Assembly (NCBI GenBank): GCA_011503125.2 | Contig: WWBZ02000062.1 | Location: 2,232,001-2,296,000 of the forward strand | DNA: 64,000 nucleotides | Reading direction: 5' to 3' | DNA from: Botryosphaeria dothidea | Lineage: Eukaryota > Ascomycota > Dothideomycetes > Botryosphaeriales > Botryosphaeriaceae | Shown here: positions 10,501 through 22,308 of the stretch, piece after piece | Layout of the letters: each line of letters begins with the position of its first letter | Position numbering within the stretch: position 1 is the stretch's first letter | Notes under the pieces: model-generated | Seen by the model: only the letters and a program-made list of their open reading frames with translations | Told to the model about the DNA's origin: nothing | Databases searched by the model: none | Made by a program: the position numbers and the translations under genes

Positions 10501-12585
10501 GACCAGCGGAGACAGCGGTACCTGGCTTGGCAGCCGAACCACCACCAGTCTCCTTCTCACGGATCGATGCGGCGGTGTCGATGACGTCCAGCAAGAACTT
10601 GTTCGAAGAAGCCTTGAGGACCTCCATGTGCTCATCCGGCACGGTATCTCTGTTCTTCTCAATGAAGCCCTCAGACTCGTATGTGACATCTACGGCATAG
10701 TGGCAGACAGTGAAAGCCGACTTTCCGAAACGGGGCTTCTTGTAGAACTTGTGCTTATCGCCAGAGTAGTTGTGGTGCAGCTTAGTGACGAACTGTTCAT
10801 CGGAGCCCATAGGCAGACGAGACTCTTCGTCAAGCAAAGACAAGATGCCGAGCTTTGCTTCGATGAGGTCGATACAGGGCTGGTTGTCCGAGAAATCGAT
10901 GAAAGTCCAGTCAATCTGTTCCCTGAGATACTCTTCCTGCTCGAGCTTGAAGACGTGCTGGTTGAATTCCTGTTGCAGCTTTTCGTTGGCGTAGTTGATA
11001 CAGAACTGTTCGAAAGAGTTCTTGGCGAAGTGCTCGAAACCGTAGATATCCAGCACACCAATGAACGACTTCGTAGCAGCCACAACCTCATCAGACGCCA
11101 AACTCTTGTTGATGTTGTCCACGAGCCAGTCGAAGAGACTCGAATAAATGTATTTTGCGACGGAATCACGAACGACAATGGCTTGCGCTTGCGTGAGGTT
11201 GGAGGTAATCTTCTCTCCGCGTGTAATGAGTTGCTTCTTCACGCACCACTTGGCGAAGCCAGCAGCGTCGATTCCGAGCAGGTTAGCGGCCTTGATGAGC
11301 GAGGGCTCGTCCGGTGCCAGTGAAGAGTCTGTCCGGGTTGCGGTGATCTTGACATCTCCAAGGTGCAGCAATGCAGCCAAGAGGCGCCAGATCTGGTTCT
11401 GGGTTTCAGAATTGACACCGATCGTGGTCAGGGACTTTCTCGTAGCGTCGAATTCGGCCTTGTCGTCGACGCCATCAATGACCGGCGCGTTACCCTGGTT
11501 CATGTACGCGTACTCCTCCGGAGTCTTTAGTCCCCACTCCTCACGCTCAGCGTCCGTGGCACCAGCGCACATCTGGTAGAAAACGTGGTAGTTACGCTCC
11601 TTCAGCGGCTGGAAGACCAATCTAGACCGCTCCAACAGGTAAACACGAATCTTGGCTCCAATAATTTCCGTAGCTTCGTCAAACATAATTTCAATGTATT
11701 TTCCGAAACGCGAGGAGTTGTCGTTACGAGTCGTTTTGGCGTTACCGAAGGCTTCCATGATAGGGTTGGTGGCCAGAATCTGCTCTTCGGTCTCACTCAT
11801 GGCGTCCGCTTTCGCCTTCCGCTTTCCGGGCTGATCTGGCGACTCGCGCGTTGCGAAGTAGCGCATGATGTATTTTGCGCTGACAGTCTTACCGGCACCA
11901 GACTCACCGGACACGACGATGGTCTGGTTGCGGTTGTCGCGGAGCATGTCCCTGTGCGATCTGTGTTAATATTGAAATGCACGGCATGGCGAAGGCAGAG
12001 GAAGCTGTGACGTACGCGAAGGCTTCTTCGGCGATTGCGAACAAATGCGGCGCTTGCGAAGCTCTGTGCTTGCCGGCGTACACTTGAACCATGCCCGGAA
12101 CGTATAACGAGTCGACGCGGGCGAAAGGATTTGTGGCAATCAGGACAATGCCGGAGTATGTGTAGATTTCCTTCTGGGCATAGCGGAGCTTGATAGCTTG
12201 CAACACTGTAGTCCGCAGCGTCAGCACAAGTTCAAAGAATGCGGCGGGCGGCGATGCGCACCAGCGGGCTCGTTCAAATGTGAAAGGTTCGTCAGGTCGT
12301 CGCTGGCCTCGAGCATTGTCGGGTTCATAAGCGGAGGAAGGGTGCCGTCCTTGTCATCTTGCAGGGCTTCTAACGTCGTATTTATCGTCTTTTCCTGCTG
12401 GGGGGGTCAGCGTGCGGTCGGGTCACGGAGCTCTGCAGACGGATACGCACATCGCCGCTTTCGAGGCGGAAGACAAGCTTGACCTTGTCCCCGTCGACGA
12501 TCTTCTGCTCGACCTCAGAGGCAACCCATCCCTCGGTGGGATCGGGTTGCCAGGCGCGCGTGCCAATCTCGTAGAGGGACGACAT
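7568..12585 (-). CDS. MYO2: Class V myosin heavy chain
   Basis: Actin motor that carries secretory vesicles and organelles to hyphal tips. Exons (minus) are 12585-12451, 12394-12262, 12205-12016, 11951-8037, 7985-7771 and 7716-7568, giving 1578 aa, the usual length for fungal Myo2/MyoE. It starts MSSLYEIGTRAWQPD. The P loop GESGAGKT is at about residues 168-175. Switch I is NDNSSRFGKY and switch II is DIYGFEHF. The actin-binding region holds DVHYIRCIKPNE. Six IQ light-chain motifs follow (for example IQRVWRGYMERK), then a coiled coil and a C-terminal DIL cargo-binding domain containing WLSNVHEMLSFVF. All five introns are 51-64 nt. The last intron joins TYTPS to LQTPRLKRL. Very long open frames on the opposite strand (7520-9109, 9530-11323) are codon-usage shadows. 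Confidence 0.96.
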
Positions 12586-13569
12586 TGTCTAGCGGTGGAG
12601 ATGGGCGAGCAGGAGGCGGTGCCTGCTCTCTTGGGGGAAGGCGGATGGGGGGCGGTTGGAGCTGGAGTTGGGCGAACTCCTGGGGAGGACAGCGCGCGCC
12701 CCAAGAAGACCCCAGACCGAGATGGCGGCGGATCTCCTGCACTAACAAACAGCCGGAACGGGAGGGAGGGAGAGGAGGACGCCAGGCATCCGCGGGGAGG
12801 GCGAACGCAGCAGGCGGGAAGCGGCAGCTGGAGAGGGCGAGAGGGCGGAAGGGTGGTGTAGGCGTGGTGGATTTGAGGTAGGTAGTCAATTATTTAGAGA
12901 TGCTGTCCCGACGGTTTGAAACTGGACCTTGCACGGGGTCCAAGAAGGCCGTCGTTCACCGCTTGCGCTGCCCGCCGAAGCTCCGCCGCGCCCTTGCCCT
13001 GCAGCCCCTGAAACTCTCGCACCCTCGCTTGCACCGCAGACGGGCCTGCAGTGCATCCGCGGCGCTGCCGCTGCCACCTCCGCCGACTGCTGCTGCACGC
13101 GCCGCCGGGCCCCTCCTCCAAGACAGACGACGCCGCAGTGCGCTGCGAACAAAACACCCTCAACTCCCACGTGCCAGACCCGCGCTGTGCCTCGCGCGCC
13201 GCTCCCAACCTCGCGTCTCACCGCACCCTTGCCCGCTGCCCGCGTCTCTGGCGCCATCATACGCTCTTCCGATTGGCTTGTATACCTGATGCAGCAGCTC
13301 TCCTCTCCGCCTTCAGGGCCGTCCACCACCCTATTGCATCGCCGCCGCGCACTTGATTAGCTCGCGCCCGTGCAGCCGCGCCCGCCAGATTCGCGTCCGC
13401 TCTCGAGCCGCTACGCCGCTTACATGTGTGCGCTTTGTTTCTTCCCATTTCCCGCTGCTCCACGTTTCGTCATGGGCATGATCTATCCCAATCTCTATGC
13501 GTCCTTGAATCATTAAACTACTGCGATAAGCTTTTCCCATTGCCCCTAACTAGCATCCACGACCCAACC
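12586..13569. other. Intergenic: MYO2 promoter region
   Basis: GC-rich upstream region of MYO2, running to the 3' end of the P450-like gene on the same strand. Many short frames are open on both strands because of base composition. None has recognisable protein features. Confidence 0.55.
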
Positions 13570-15373
13570 CTATTTGCTCGCCAGCGGCGCCCGCCCGATC
13601 CTCACCCTCACGTCGCCTCTGGGACGCGCTACTACGGGCCCTTCGCCTCTCCGCGGTATTTTCCAACCATCCGCAGCCACCGGATCTATTTTCCAAACGC
13701 CCAGAACCGTGGCTACGGTTGCCAGACAAAGGCTCTGCGCGAACCTGTCAAGCTCGCCCATTCGCCACATGCCGCTGTCATGCCTAACCGTGCCCCAGTC
13801 TGCTTTTGTTGCTTTATGTCCTTCATCATGTACCACAAATCTGTCGGCTATGAACTTTCCCGGACTCCGGTGCTGGCTGTCCGTGTTGAGTAGGCTGTTG
13901 GAGATGTCCACAAACTCGCTCTTCTTGACCAGGTATCTGACGGATATCCCTCCAGTGGAAGTATCCGTGATCACAACATCCTGCTTTGCTGTGTTCACCG
14001 ACCAAGCATTGTTGTATAACCTCACCGTCTCCATGTAACAGCTCAGTAGTAGCGGACATTTCGACTCCAGTCCATCAAGATCGATATCCAAACGAGGTGG
14101 TTCCATGATGCCAAAGTCATTCTTAGGCTGAGTGGCACGAGCGTAGATATGAGCTTCCTCGCGAATGCGGTCCACTAGCCCGGGTTCCGCGAGGATGTGG
14201 ATCATCATCCAGAAAACCAAATCACGAGCGACTGCATTCAGAGCCCAGATCATGTAGAGGTGCGCGTGAGACTGAACGGTTGATGGGACATCTTTCTCGG
14301 CGAAGATACGTTTGGAAGCAGTGAAGGCAGCTGAGAAATCTCCCACATCTTCTTCGGTAGATATGATGTCCTCACCTCCAAGTTCTCTCTCGTAGGACTT
14401 CTGTAGTGAGCTGAGGTTCGTCAGCAGTCCTCTCCGCGCGATATACCCAGCCGGCAAGCCCGGAATCGGGACCCAACGCGGGAGACCGGTAGCCAAGAGG
14501 TTTATTTTGGACTCAAAATTTTGAAGTGTCTCGTTGAAGGCAGGATAGTCGTCCATGAAAGCTACCCCGGCGAAGGAAGTGTTGATAATGTGACCGACGA
14601 AATCGCGAACCAGCATGCTGGATACGCTATCAGCATCCAGAAACCGACGGGTAGAAGTTATGCTCACGCTAAGTTTGACTCCGAGAGGTCTTTCTGGGCA
14701 TCGGCGACCGTTGTCAAGCTCGCTCGTTCCCACATCTGCTGGTCGACATAGCTTTCATTGAAGGTGATGAGGTCCGGCACATGCTCCTTCAACAAGATCA
14801 CTGCCTTCTTCGCTAGCGATTTCACGTTTGCCTCAGCAAAAACATTGTCGTAGAAATCATTCGCGAGTATAGTCGCGGCATTACCGCCTTTTGGAAGTTC
14901 GTTGGACAGACCCAAGATGTTCCTGCGGAGAGCCGAAACGAAGGTTTGATTGTCCAAACCCTCAGTCTCCTTGGCTCCGATGGATTCAACCAGTGCAGGT
15001 GATCCTAGAATGACATGCTTCGTGCCGAGAAAGTTTACCGCAAACACGTTCTGGGTAACATCGTCTCTGGGTGATAGCGGTTAGTTGGATTTGTGAGAGG
15101 TATCACCATCAAACTTCGGGTGCTTCGCACTCACCTGACCGTCTTCAAGAACGAATTCACGTTCCAGAGAAGCTGCAACGCGTAGCCGACGAATGGAATT
15201 GACGAAGGGATGACTGGGATAGGGTTATTGTCACCCGCCTTGCTGAGGGCATCTTGATATTGGAGGCCGGTCCAGATGCGGGTGGACAACAAGACAACGA
15301 TGCCGACGACGAGTGCCCCAACTACACGTATCGGCGTCTCCAGGCTATTGACAGGATCCGGAACTATGTTCAA
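13570..15373 (-). pseudogene. Cytochrome P450-like gene without heme-ligand Cys or clear start codon
   Basis: Exons (minus) are 15373-15135, 15066-14668 and 14626-13570, reading continuously for about 564 codons. P450 features: an N-terminal hydrophobic anchor (VVGALVVGIVVLL), a Pro-rich hinge (IPVIPSSIPFVGYA), the K-helix ExxR motif as ETVR at about residue 412, and the meander DRF motif. The downstream part resembles the end of CYP8B/prostacyclin-synthase-like fungal P450s. At about residues 490-503, where FGGGxxxCxGR should hold the heme thiolate, the frame reads RHDSGMWRMGELDRFA with no cysteine. I checked the other two frames and found no convincing motif. The first exon begins in frame with TTG; no in-frame ATG exists in exon 1 or its open upstream stretch. 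Two introns (68 and 41 nt) look intact. It could be a recent pseudogene, a non-catalytic relative, or have a missed 5' exon. Confidence 0.72.
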
Positions 15374-16394
15374 AATTAGATGAGGAAGCAGGAAACCGCC
15401 ATTGCTGATTGGTCTTTTACGTGGTCGGTTTCAGAAGTATTGCAGCAGCATGCGCAAGTGCACGTGAAGAGTCGAAGCAGCTCTCCGAATATTTATCTCT
15501 TCAATATTATATCCAGACGGCTGCTTCAACGCATTCTATGTGATTGACATGGCTGTGCTGTTGCAATAGCTTTTCAGCCGACCTTGTAGGGCAAACGAAA
15601 TAGGAAAGTCGTGGCCAGTTTCAGGAATGTGACGTATGATCTCAAAACAAAAGGGGGGGGGGGGGGGGGGGCAGAATACGAGAAAAGGCGAATTCCGCAA
15701 AAAGGCCAAAGGCCTCTTTGAACGAAGGAGGGGACGTTGGGCTGCAGCAAGTACAGCTCGTATAAGGAAAGGGGCAGGAGTTGCTTTTCACGTACCGGCA
15801 ATCCAGCCCTTTGCAATGACGAGTGCTGAAGCAGCCGCGATGAGAAGACCGTTCCGGAGTAGCGTCTTGCACTCGAAGTACACAGCCAAGCCGAGCGCCA
15901 TGTTTTCTGGAGTATTTCGACGATGTGGTTGAGTTTCCGGCGGTGTCTTGTTACCGCACACCTGGCCGGAAGCTGAAAGCGGTGACCGCTCGCTACTCCG
16001 AGTAAACGAGCTGAACGGGCGACAAGAACTTTACCTAGCGGGCAAGACTTCCAGTGGCTACGGATTCATCAGCCGTGCGGAACTAGAGCGCGCCTGCTTT
16101 ATCACCAAGTAGCAGAGGTTGGTTGTATGTGAGGGCAAGAAGAGTCACAGCGAGGCGGTGTTGTGCGGTGGCTTGGGCGAGGATGGCATCTGCAGCGGAA
16201 AGAACATCAACTTTCTTCAGCCCTATCGCTGCAGCCCGCCCACATATTTAACACCAACCTTCTGCATCCACGTTCACCCATTGACAACCCACACATAGCC
16301 CACAAGACCGAGAGCCTCTTTTTTCCTTCGAAATTGAGACTACACCCTCCGAAATAATCGAACCCATAGAAAGAGCAAGGAAAATTCATTCAGC
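15374..16394. other. Intergenic between divergent P450-like gene and HAM1
   Basis: Divergent upstream regions. It contains a 19-base G run at 15653-15671 (listed separately). No gene is supported; the short frames around the G run are homopolymer artefacts. Confidence 0.6.
15653..15671 (+). repeat. Poly-G homopolymer (19 G)
   Basis: An uninterrupted run of 19 G residues preceded by an A-rich stretch. Such a tract can form G-quadruplexes and is prone to sequencing length error, so its exact length is uncertain. Confidence 0.9.
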
Positions 16395-17231
16395 ATGGCA
16401 CCCAAAGAACTGAACTTCATCACCGGCAACGCCAACAAGCTTGCTGAAGTCAAGGCCATCCTGGCCGACAGCGGTGTCGACCTCCGCAGCCAGAGCGTCG
16501 ATCTTCTTGAGATCCAGGGCACCGTGGAAGAGGTGACGCTCGACAAGTGCAAGCGGGCTGCTGAACAAGTACGTGCCCCTCCATTGATCGCTCGAATACC
16601 AAAAAAAATAAGAGCATCTCGATATCAATGAGAAACTCTGTTAATTCCAAATGCTCGTCGTCACTAACAATCATCTACAACAGGTCGGCGGCCCTGTCCT
16701 CGTCGAGGACACCTGCCTCTGCTTCAAAGCCATGAACGACCTCCCAGGGCCATACATGTAAGTCTAATTGAGCCATCCAACTACCTCAGTATCATACCCC
16801 CTCACTGCCTCATATATTAAGGGGAACTAGCCTAACTCACAATTCCTCTACAAACAGCAAATGGTTCATGCAATCCATCGGCGTCCAGAACCTGCACAAG
16901 ATGCTCGACGGCTTCGAGGACAAGTCCGCCCAAGCCGTCTGCACTTTCGCCTACTCCGAAGGCCCCGGCCACGAGCCCATTCTCTTCCAAGGCAGGACGG
17001 ACGGCAAGATCGTGCCCTCGCGGGGTCCCACCAACTTCGGTAAGTCGAGCATCTCCTTGCTGTAATTATTGCCATAGTCTTATCCGCTAACGTTCTCTAG
17101 GCTGGGACTCTACCTTCGAGTACGAGGGTCAGACGTACGCGGAGATGCCAAAGTCAGAGAAGAACAAGATTTCACACCGCGGCAAGGCGCTCGACAAGCT
17201 GAAGGAGTGGCTGAAGAGCAACGTCGAGTAG
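16395..17231 (+). CDS. HAM1: Inosine triphosphate pyrophosphatase
   Basis: Hydrolyses ITP, dITP and XTP to monophosphates, keeping non-canonical purines out of DNA and RNA. Exons are 16395-16568, 16684-16757, 16858-17039 and 17101-17231, giving 186 aa, the normal size. Signature segments are [17 protein letters not shown] at the N terminus, [16 protein letters not shown] with the metal-binding acidic residues, the substrate-specificity stretch [17 protein letters not shown], and [14 protein letters not shown] near the C terminus. The ATG lies in CAGCATGGC context, the first in frame after a stop. It converges on FAP7, with only 236 bp between the two stop codons, so the 3' untranslated regions probably lie close or overlap. 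Confidence 0.95.
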
Positions 17232-17467
17232 AAAAGCGCGTGGTATTTCCAGCTCAGCATTTAAACTGTGATCTGATGTAGAAAGGAAGAAAAAAGATCA
17301 ATAGTCTATCCAACAAAATAAACGCCGCCCATGAGTTTCCCACCATTTTCCTTCGTCATAAGCATCCCCCAAACTTTTTGCAGCCGATAGACGGGTATAT
17401 GTAGAAACTTTTATCCCTTCCCAAGCATACACCAGGTGAAGCGCACAACCATCCCATCGAGAACCTC

Positions 17468-18120
17468 TTAATCCTCATCCTCCTCATCCCCATCCTCACC
17501 CAAGCCACTCACGCCCTCCACGCCCTCCGGATGCTGCTCCCGCCACATCCTCACCCACGCCTCAATCCTCTCCACATTCCGCTCGACCTCATCCGCATCA
17601 TCGCTCCGCAACTCCACCACAATCTCCTCGTCGAACGCCGCCCTAGCCTCCTCCAGCAGAACCTGCATGATCTCCGCGTCCATGTTCTCGTCGAGCTTCT
17701 TATCCACATAACCCCGCGCCTTGAGTCTGTCGTACAGCAGCGTCGAGTCGGCGCGCACCACGATCACCAGGTCGATCCACGAGCGCGGGAACAGGTCGCA
17801 CGCGTGCCAGTCGACGATGTTGCCACCGCGGAGGAGGTCGGGTTCGATTGCGTCAAGGAGCTATAAACAGAAGGGGAAAACACGGCTGTTAGCTATTTGT
17901 TCCAAGGAAAGAGAAAAAAAATACATACCTTATCCTCATCGACAATCCAGCTCCCCAACTCCTCGTCCCGACCATCATAGCAATCTCTCTCCTTGGCCAC
18001 TTGGTTGATTACGAGATGCTTAAGGTCTGGGTTATTTTGTGCCAGCAGCTGAGCGTGTGTCGTCTTGCCCACGCCAGGCGTGCCAGTGATGATGATGTTC
18101 GGGTCGGTGCGCTTGACCAT
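17468..18120 (-). CDS. FAP7: Adenylate kinase isoenzyme 6 (Fap7/hCINAP)
   Basis: Nuclear NMP kinase/ATPase needed for late 40S ribosomal subunit maturation (pre-18S cleavage with Rps14 in yeast). Exons (minus) are 18120-17929 and 17860-17468 with a 68-nt intron, giving 194 aa. The P loop is GTPGVGKTT at residues 13-21. The NMP-binding part reads ERDCYDGRDEELGSWIVDED, followed by DWHACDLFPRSWIDLVIVVRA and the LID-side segment LYDRLKARGY. The C terminus is an acidic tail (GEDGDEEDED). Length and motifs match the family closely. It lies head-on to HAM1 and upstream of ZWF1 on the same strand. Confidence 0.94.
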
Positions 18121-18756
18121 GGCTGTTCGTGGGGTAATTCCTCTGGCTTTGAAGATAAGGTGGAAGTGACAGTGAGGTAGGTGTCAAGTAGCAGTGTATG
18201 GGCTCGGTTTCGAAAGAAAGAGAGGGTCCGAATGAACGCAATAGCTCTTGGCGCAAGTTGGTGGTGTTGGACACGCACATTCGCGACCTGCCCGAAATTT
18301 TGGAACCCGCCCGCGCCCGCCGCCGCAGCGCGTTCGGGCCGAGCGTTCTGCGATGACGGCATGGGCCCAAAATATTCTGTGTCCCTCAAGGTGCATCGTT
18401 GCCGATGTTGTCCAAATTGCATCACTCCAACGCAAATGAAGCAAAATATAAAATTTCCCAGAAGTAAATGTTCATTGCAAAGGCTGTCATAGACTCCATT
18501 ACATGCTCTTACACATGTTTGAGCAGCATATCCCGCCGTAAGAAAACAAAGGGGAAAAAGCAAGGCCAAAAACAAAGCACATGAGCTCCTGCAAATCATC
18601 AGCGTCGTTCTGACGCTGCTCTGCCCCGATTCTCCTGTCGACCATTGGAACTGTTCGGGCGCTGTACATTTGGTTGCTCTATTGGTATTTTCCGATATTT
18701 GAACCAAAAGCTAAAGCCAAACTTCATTATTTATCTTTTTCCTGCGACCTAGACAT
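18121..18756. other. Intergenic: FAP7 promoter and ZWF1 3' region
   Basis: Promoter of FAP7 and 3' flank of the dehydrogenase gene. No gene, repeat or RNA is evident. Confidence 0.6.
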
Positions 18757-20814
18757 TTAAAGCTTGTTCTGGTCGCCGGTCAATGGCCACTGGTAGCCAG
18801 CAGCGTCGCTGAACTTGTAGCCGTACGAGGAGGTGAAGTCATCGAGCACGGCGGGGCCACGAGAGCCTGAGTGTAGAGTCAGCGAGTATTCAAGAGTCAA
18901 TGGATTCCAATGTCCTTACCGTAGGGGTACTCCATGGGGATGATCTCCTTGTTGTCGTCGAGGTAGTGCAGCAGAGGCGTGAAGATTCTCCAGGATGCGT
19001 CGAGCTCGTCGTCACGCACAAAGTTGGAGTGGTCGCCTTTCAGGGCGTCCAGAATCAGCGACTCGTAAGCCTCGGGGATCTTAAGGTCGGAGAAGCGGCG
19101 GCGGTAGGTCAGGTCAAGCTCGGTAACGACAGTCTGCATGCTAAGACCGGGGAGCTTGGAGTTCATCTTGATGTACACACTCTCGTTGGGTTGGACACGG
19201 ATGACCAGCTCGTTACGAGGAATGTCCTTGAAGATACCCGAGGTGACATCCTTGAACTGGATGCGGACCTCGGTCTTCTGCTCGTTGAGGGCCTTGCCAG
19301 CCTTCAGGATGAAGGGCACACCATCCCACCTCTCGTTCTTGATGTAGGCAACCATCGATGCGAAAGTGGGGCAGCGGGACTCCTTGGGAACGGTGTCGTC
19401 CTCCTTGTAGCCGGGCTTGCTGCCGTCGAGCGACTTGCCGTACTGGCCAATGATGACGTTCTTGGGCTCGATAGAGGGCATGGCACGCAGCACACGGACC
19501 TTCTCGTCACGAATATCCTCAGCAGAGAAAGAGATGGGGCGCTCCATGGTCAGTAGAGTCAGGACCTGCAGCAGATCTTTGTCAAAGTTAGCCAATTTCT
19601 CGAACCACTCTTGAGGTCTGAAACCTACGGTTCTGCATGACATCGCGGATGATGCCGAACTCATCGAAGTAGCCGCCACGACCCTCAGTGCCGAAAGGCT
19701 CCTTGAAGGAAATCTGGTGCCTGGTCAGCAGCTGGTTCCAATCGCGCAAAGAGAATTACGCCATACCTGGACATTGTCGATGTGGTTCCTGTTCCAGGTA
19801 GCGCCGAAGAACTCGTTGCCAAACCGAAGGATGAGGATGTTCTTGACCATCTCCTTGCCAAGGTAGTGGTCGATACGGAAGAGCTCTTCCTCCTTCCAGT
19901 CAGGCGCCAGCGCACGCTGGAGCTCACGAGAGCTCTGGAGATCCTTGCCGAACGGCTTCTCCACCTGTTTACCGCTGTTAGACTAGCTCCTCTCCGCATC
20001 TCCCGGCAGTGGTGCCACTCACGATAACTCGGGCAATGCCGCTCTTGGGGTAGCAGTTGCGCTTGAGGTGCTGGGAGACGGTGATGAAGACACTGGGCGG
20101 CAGCGCCATGTAGAAGACGCGGTGAGTCTGACTCCTGCCCTTCTCGAGCTCCTCAAGGTGGCTCCTCAAGTTGATGAACGACTCATCCTGGTCGTACTGA
20201 CCGGAAACGTAGGTGCAGAACTTGGTGAACTCCTCCAACTGCTCCTCCATCTCCTTGGTGGGCGTCTTGATGTACGACTTGACGCGCTTGAGGTACTCCT
20301 CACGGTCCATCTTCGTCCGCGCATATCCGACGATCTTGACATTGGCGGGAAGGAAGTTGTTGCGGAACTGCCGGGTTCGTTAGGGGGTCTGATGCGATGC
20401 GCAACGGCTGCGACACACTTACGAGACCGAAGAGCGCGGGGAACTGTGTGGCGGAAAAAGGTTAGCGATCAACGGCAGGCCGCAGCGAAAAAGAAGCGGG
20501 CGCAACCTACAGTCTTCTTCTTTGCCAGGTCACCGGAGGCACCGAGGACGACAATGATGGTGTTGTCCTTGAGCTCGAGGGTGCTGTCGGTCGCGCTATT
20601 AGCTTCTGCAACAGCTGCCAATGCGGTCCGCAGCGCGCCCGCCTCGCCCACCCGCCAATGCGTTGGGAAGACGATTCTCCCGCGAGCACCCGCGAGCACA
20701 ACACAGCAGTGCACTCCTGCGAGACATGGCCGACAGCGGGGCGGCGGGCGCCGAACGAACAGCTACTTACCCAGCGTTGGCCTCGACCTCAGGCTGAATC
20801 AGCGTATCGGCCAT
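18757..20814 (-). CDS. ZWF1: Glucose-6-phosphate 1-dehydrogenase
   Basis: Catalyses the first, NADP+-dependent step of the oxidative pentose phosphate pathway in the cytosol. Eight exons (minus) are 20814-20771, 20595-20511, 20443-20423, 20367-20023, 19964-19767, 19713-19629, 19576-18920 and 18866-18757, for 514 aa. The NADP-binding loop [10 protein letters not shown] is at residues 33-42. The active-site signature RIDHYLGKE is at about 195-203. The structural NADP and substrate segments include [21 protein letters not shown] and [20 protein letters not shown]. The C terminus is [15 protein letters not shown] and ends QNKL. Exon 3 is a 21-nt microexon encoding FPALFGL, needed to complete the conserved KKKTFPALFGLFR run. 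One intron acceptor is CAAAG rather than a C/T-AG, but it restores the family sequence MQNHLLQV. Confidence 0.95.
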
Positions 20815-22308
20815 TGCGTGTGTGGGATGTAGATTGTCGATGGAGGATGGAGGGAATGGGGCGGATTAAGGGAAAATGGAAGCAATGGATGACAGGCGGA
20901 AAAAGGCCGGCGACTGTCAAAGGGATTTCAGGCGAGGAAGTTGTTGAATCGGAGGTGTTTGGACTGCAGTGGTGGACGTGGTGGGGTCAATTTAGGGCGG
21001 ATTCGTCGGAGGAAGTGACGTTACCGCGGCGGCGCTTCCTCGCTCTCTCGCAGCAGCTCGAAGCGCTCCCAGCCCGTCGCACGACTGAAGCAGCGGGGGC
21101 AGGCTCCGAATGAAATTTCAGCACAATCACAGGATCAGCCAGGCTTGCTACGTGTGAATTGCGAATACACAGTCTCTTTGCCTCCAGTCCCAGCCCCCAG
21201 CGCCTTCATAAACGCGAGTCCCCCGATGACCGGACGGCCATCTTTTTAGGCATTTGGATCAGTCATCAGCCCTGCCTCAGAGATTGCACCGTTAACTCCA
21301 AAACTCCGCGGTCGCTTTCTCAGCGACCCACAGGCCGACAATGCCACGTCCGACCAGGCCGCCGTAGCGTGCCGCCCGTCCAAAAAAGCTGCCACACTTG
21401 AAGCCCACTCCTCGCCCCCTCCCAAGCCCGCAGGCCGGCCGGTGGTGGCCTTGGGTGCAGCGTGCGTCCCCCTACTTGTCCGTGGAACACCGCCGCTCCT
21501 TCGGTGCACAGCGGGGGTCCCGTCCAGCCACCTCTAGCCGGGCCAGAGCATCCTGACTGATGTGCTGACTCTGGCGGCGGCGCACGCTGACCGAGCAGTT
21601 GGGTGCGAGGCCCGGTGGGCGAGATGCCGCAGTCGTGCATCCGTCCGCCTGGCACTGCTACTGCACGCACGAACGCAGTGCCGCACATTGCGCGCCATGT
21701 CCCCGCCAGCGCGCTCTTTGTCGAAGCTTTTGGGTCTGCGCCGTCATGAGCTCCATGACGTCGGCCTAAAAGAGAGAGCTCCAGGAGCTAGGACGTCGGC
21801 TGCTGTGCTGCAAAATAAGGGCTCAAGCCACACCGTAGGAAGCACATCCGGATGCCGACCAACGTCCGTCGATAAAACTTCTTATCTGATCTCCCATGCC
21901 GCCCTCCCACTGCTGCCGCCGCCGCCTCACTGCTGCTCGCCCGCCGCCGGGATCTCGTGACGGCAAGGCACACGTCAGAGGCCAGGCTAAGACTCACAGC
22001 CAGGGCCATTCGAGGAATTTCTGTCGCCAAAAAATCCGATTGCTCGGGTTATCTATTCCGGTCCGCTCTTCCTCTATGTACAACGTGCACAAGTCTATGT
22101 ATTAATACGATTCGTACAAGCCTCCGCTCGGCGGATTAGTCAATGGCCAGGGCGGTTGTGAGATCCATCTGGTCCCCACGTGCGCTTTTTTGATCTGCTC
22201 GCAAGCTCCGAAGCGTCCCCGACGGCTGTCGTCATGCTGTGCGACATCGCCCCCGAGCGGAGTGCGATATCTTTTCTCACAGCCTGAATCCGCACGGGAG
22301 AAAGGATT
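20815..22308. other. Intergenic: ZWF1 promoter region
   Basis: About 1.5 kb between same-strand genes. It holds the ZWF1 promoter and the 3' flank of the ABHD11-type gene. Several 80-150 codon frames overlap on both strands with no family resemblance; I see no supported gene. Confidence 0.55.

Noticed and set aside
7520..11323. Two long plus-strand open frames (529 and 597 codons) opposite the myosin gene.
   Set aside because: They mirror MYO2 exons, whose C/G-ending codons suppress antisense stops. The proteins are Leu/Val/Arg/Glu-rich with no domain.
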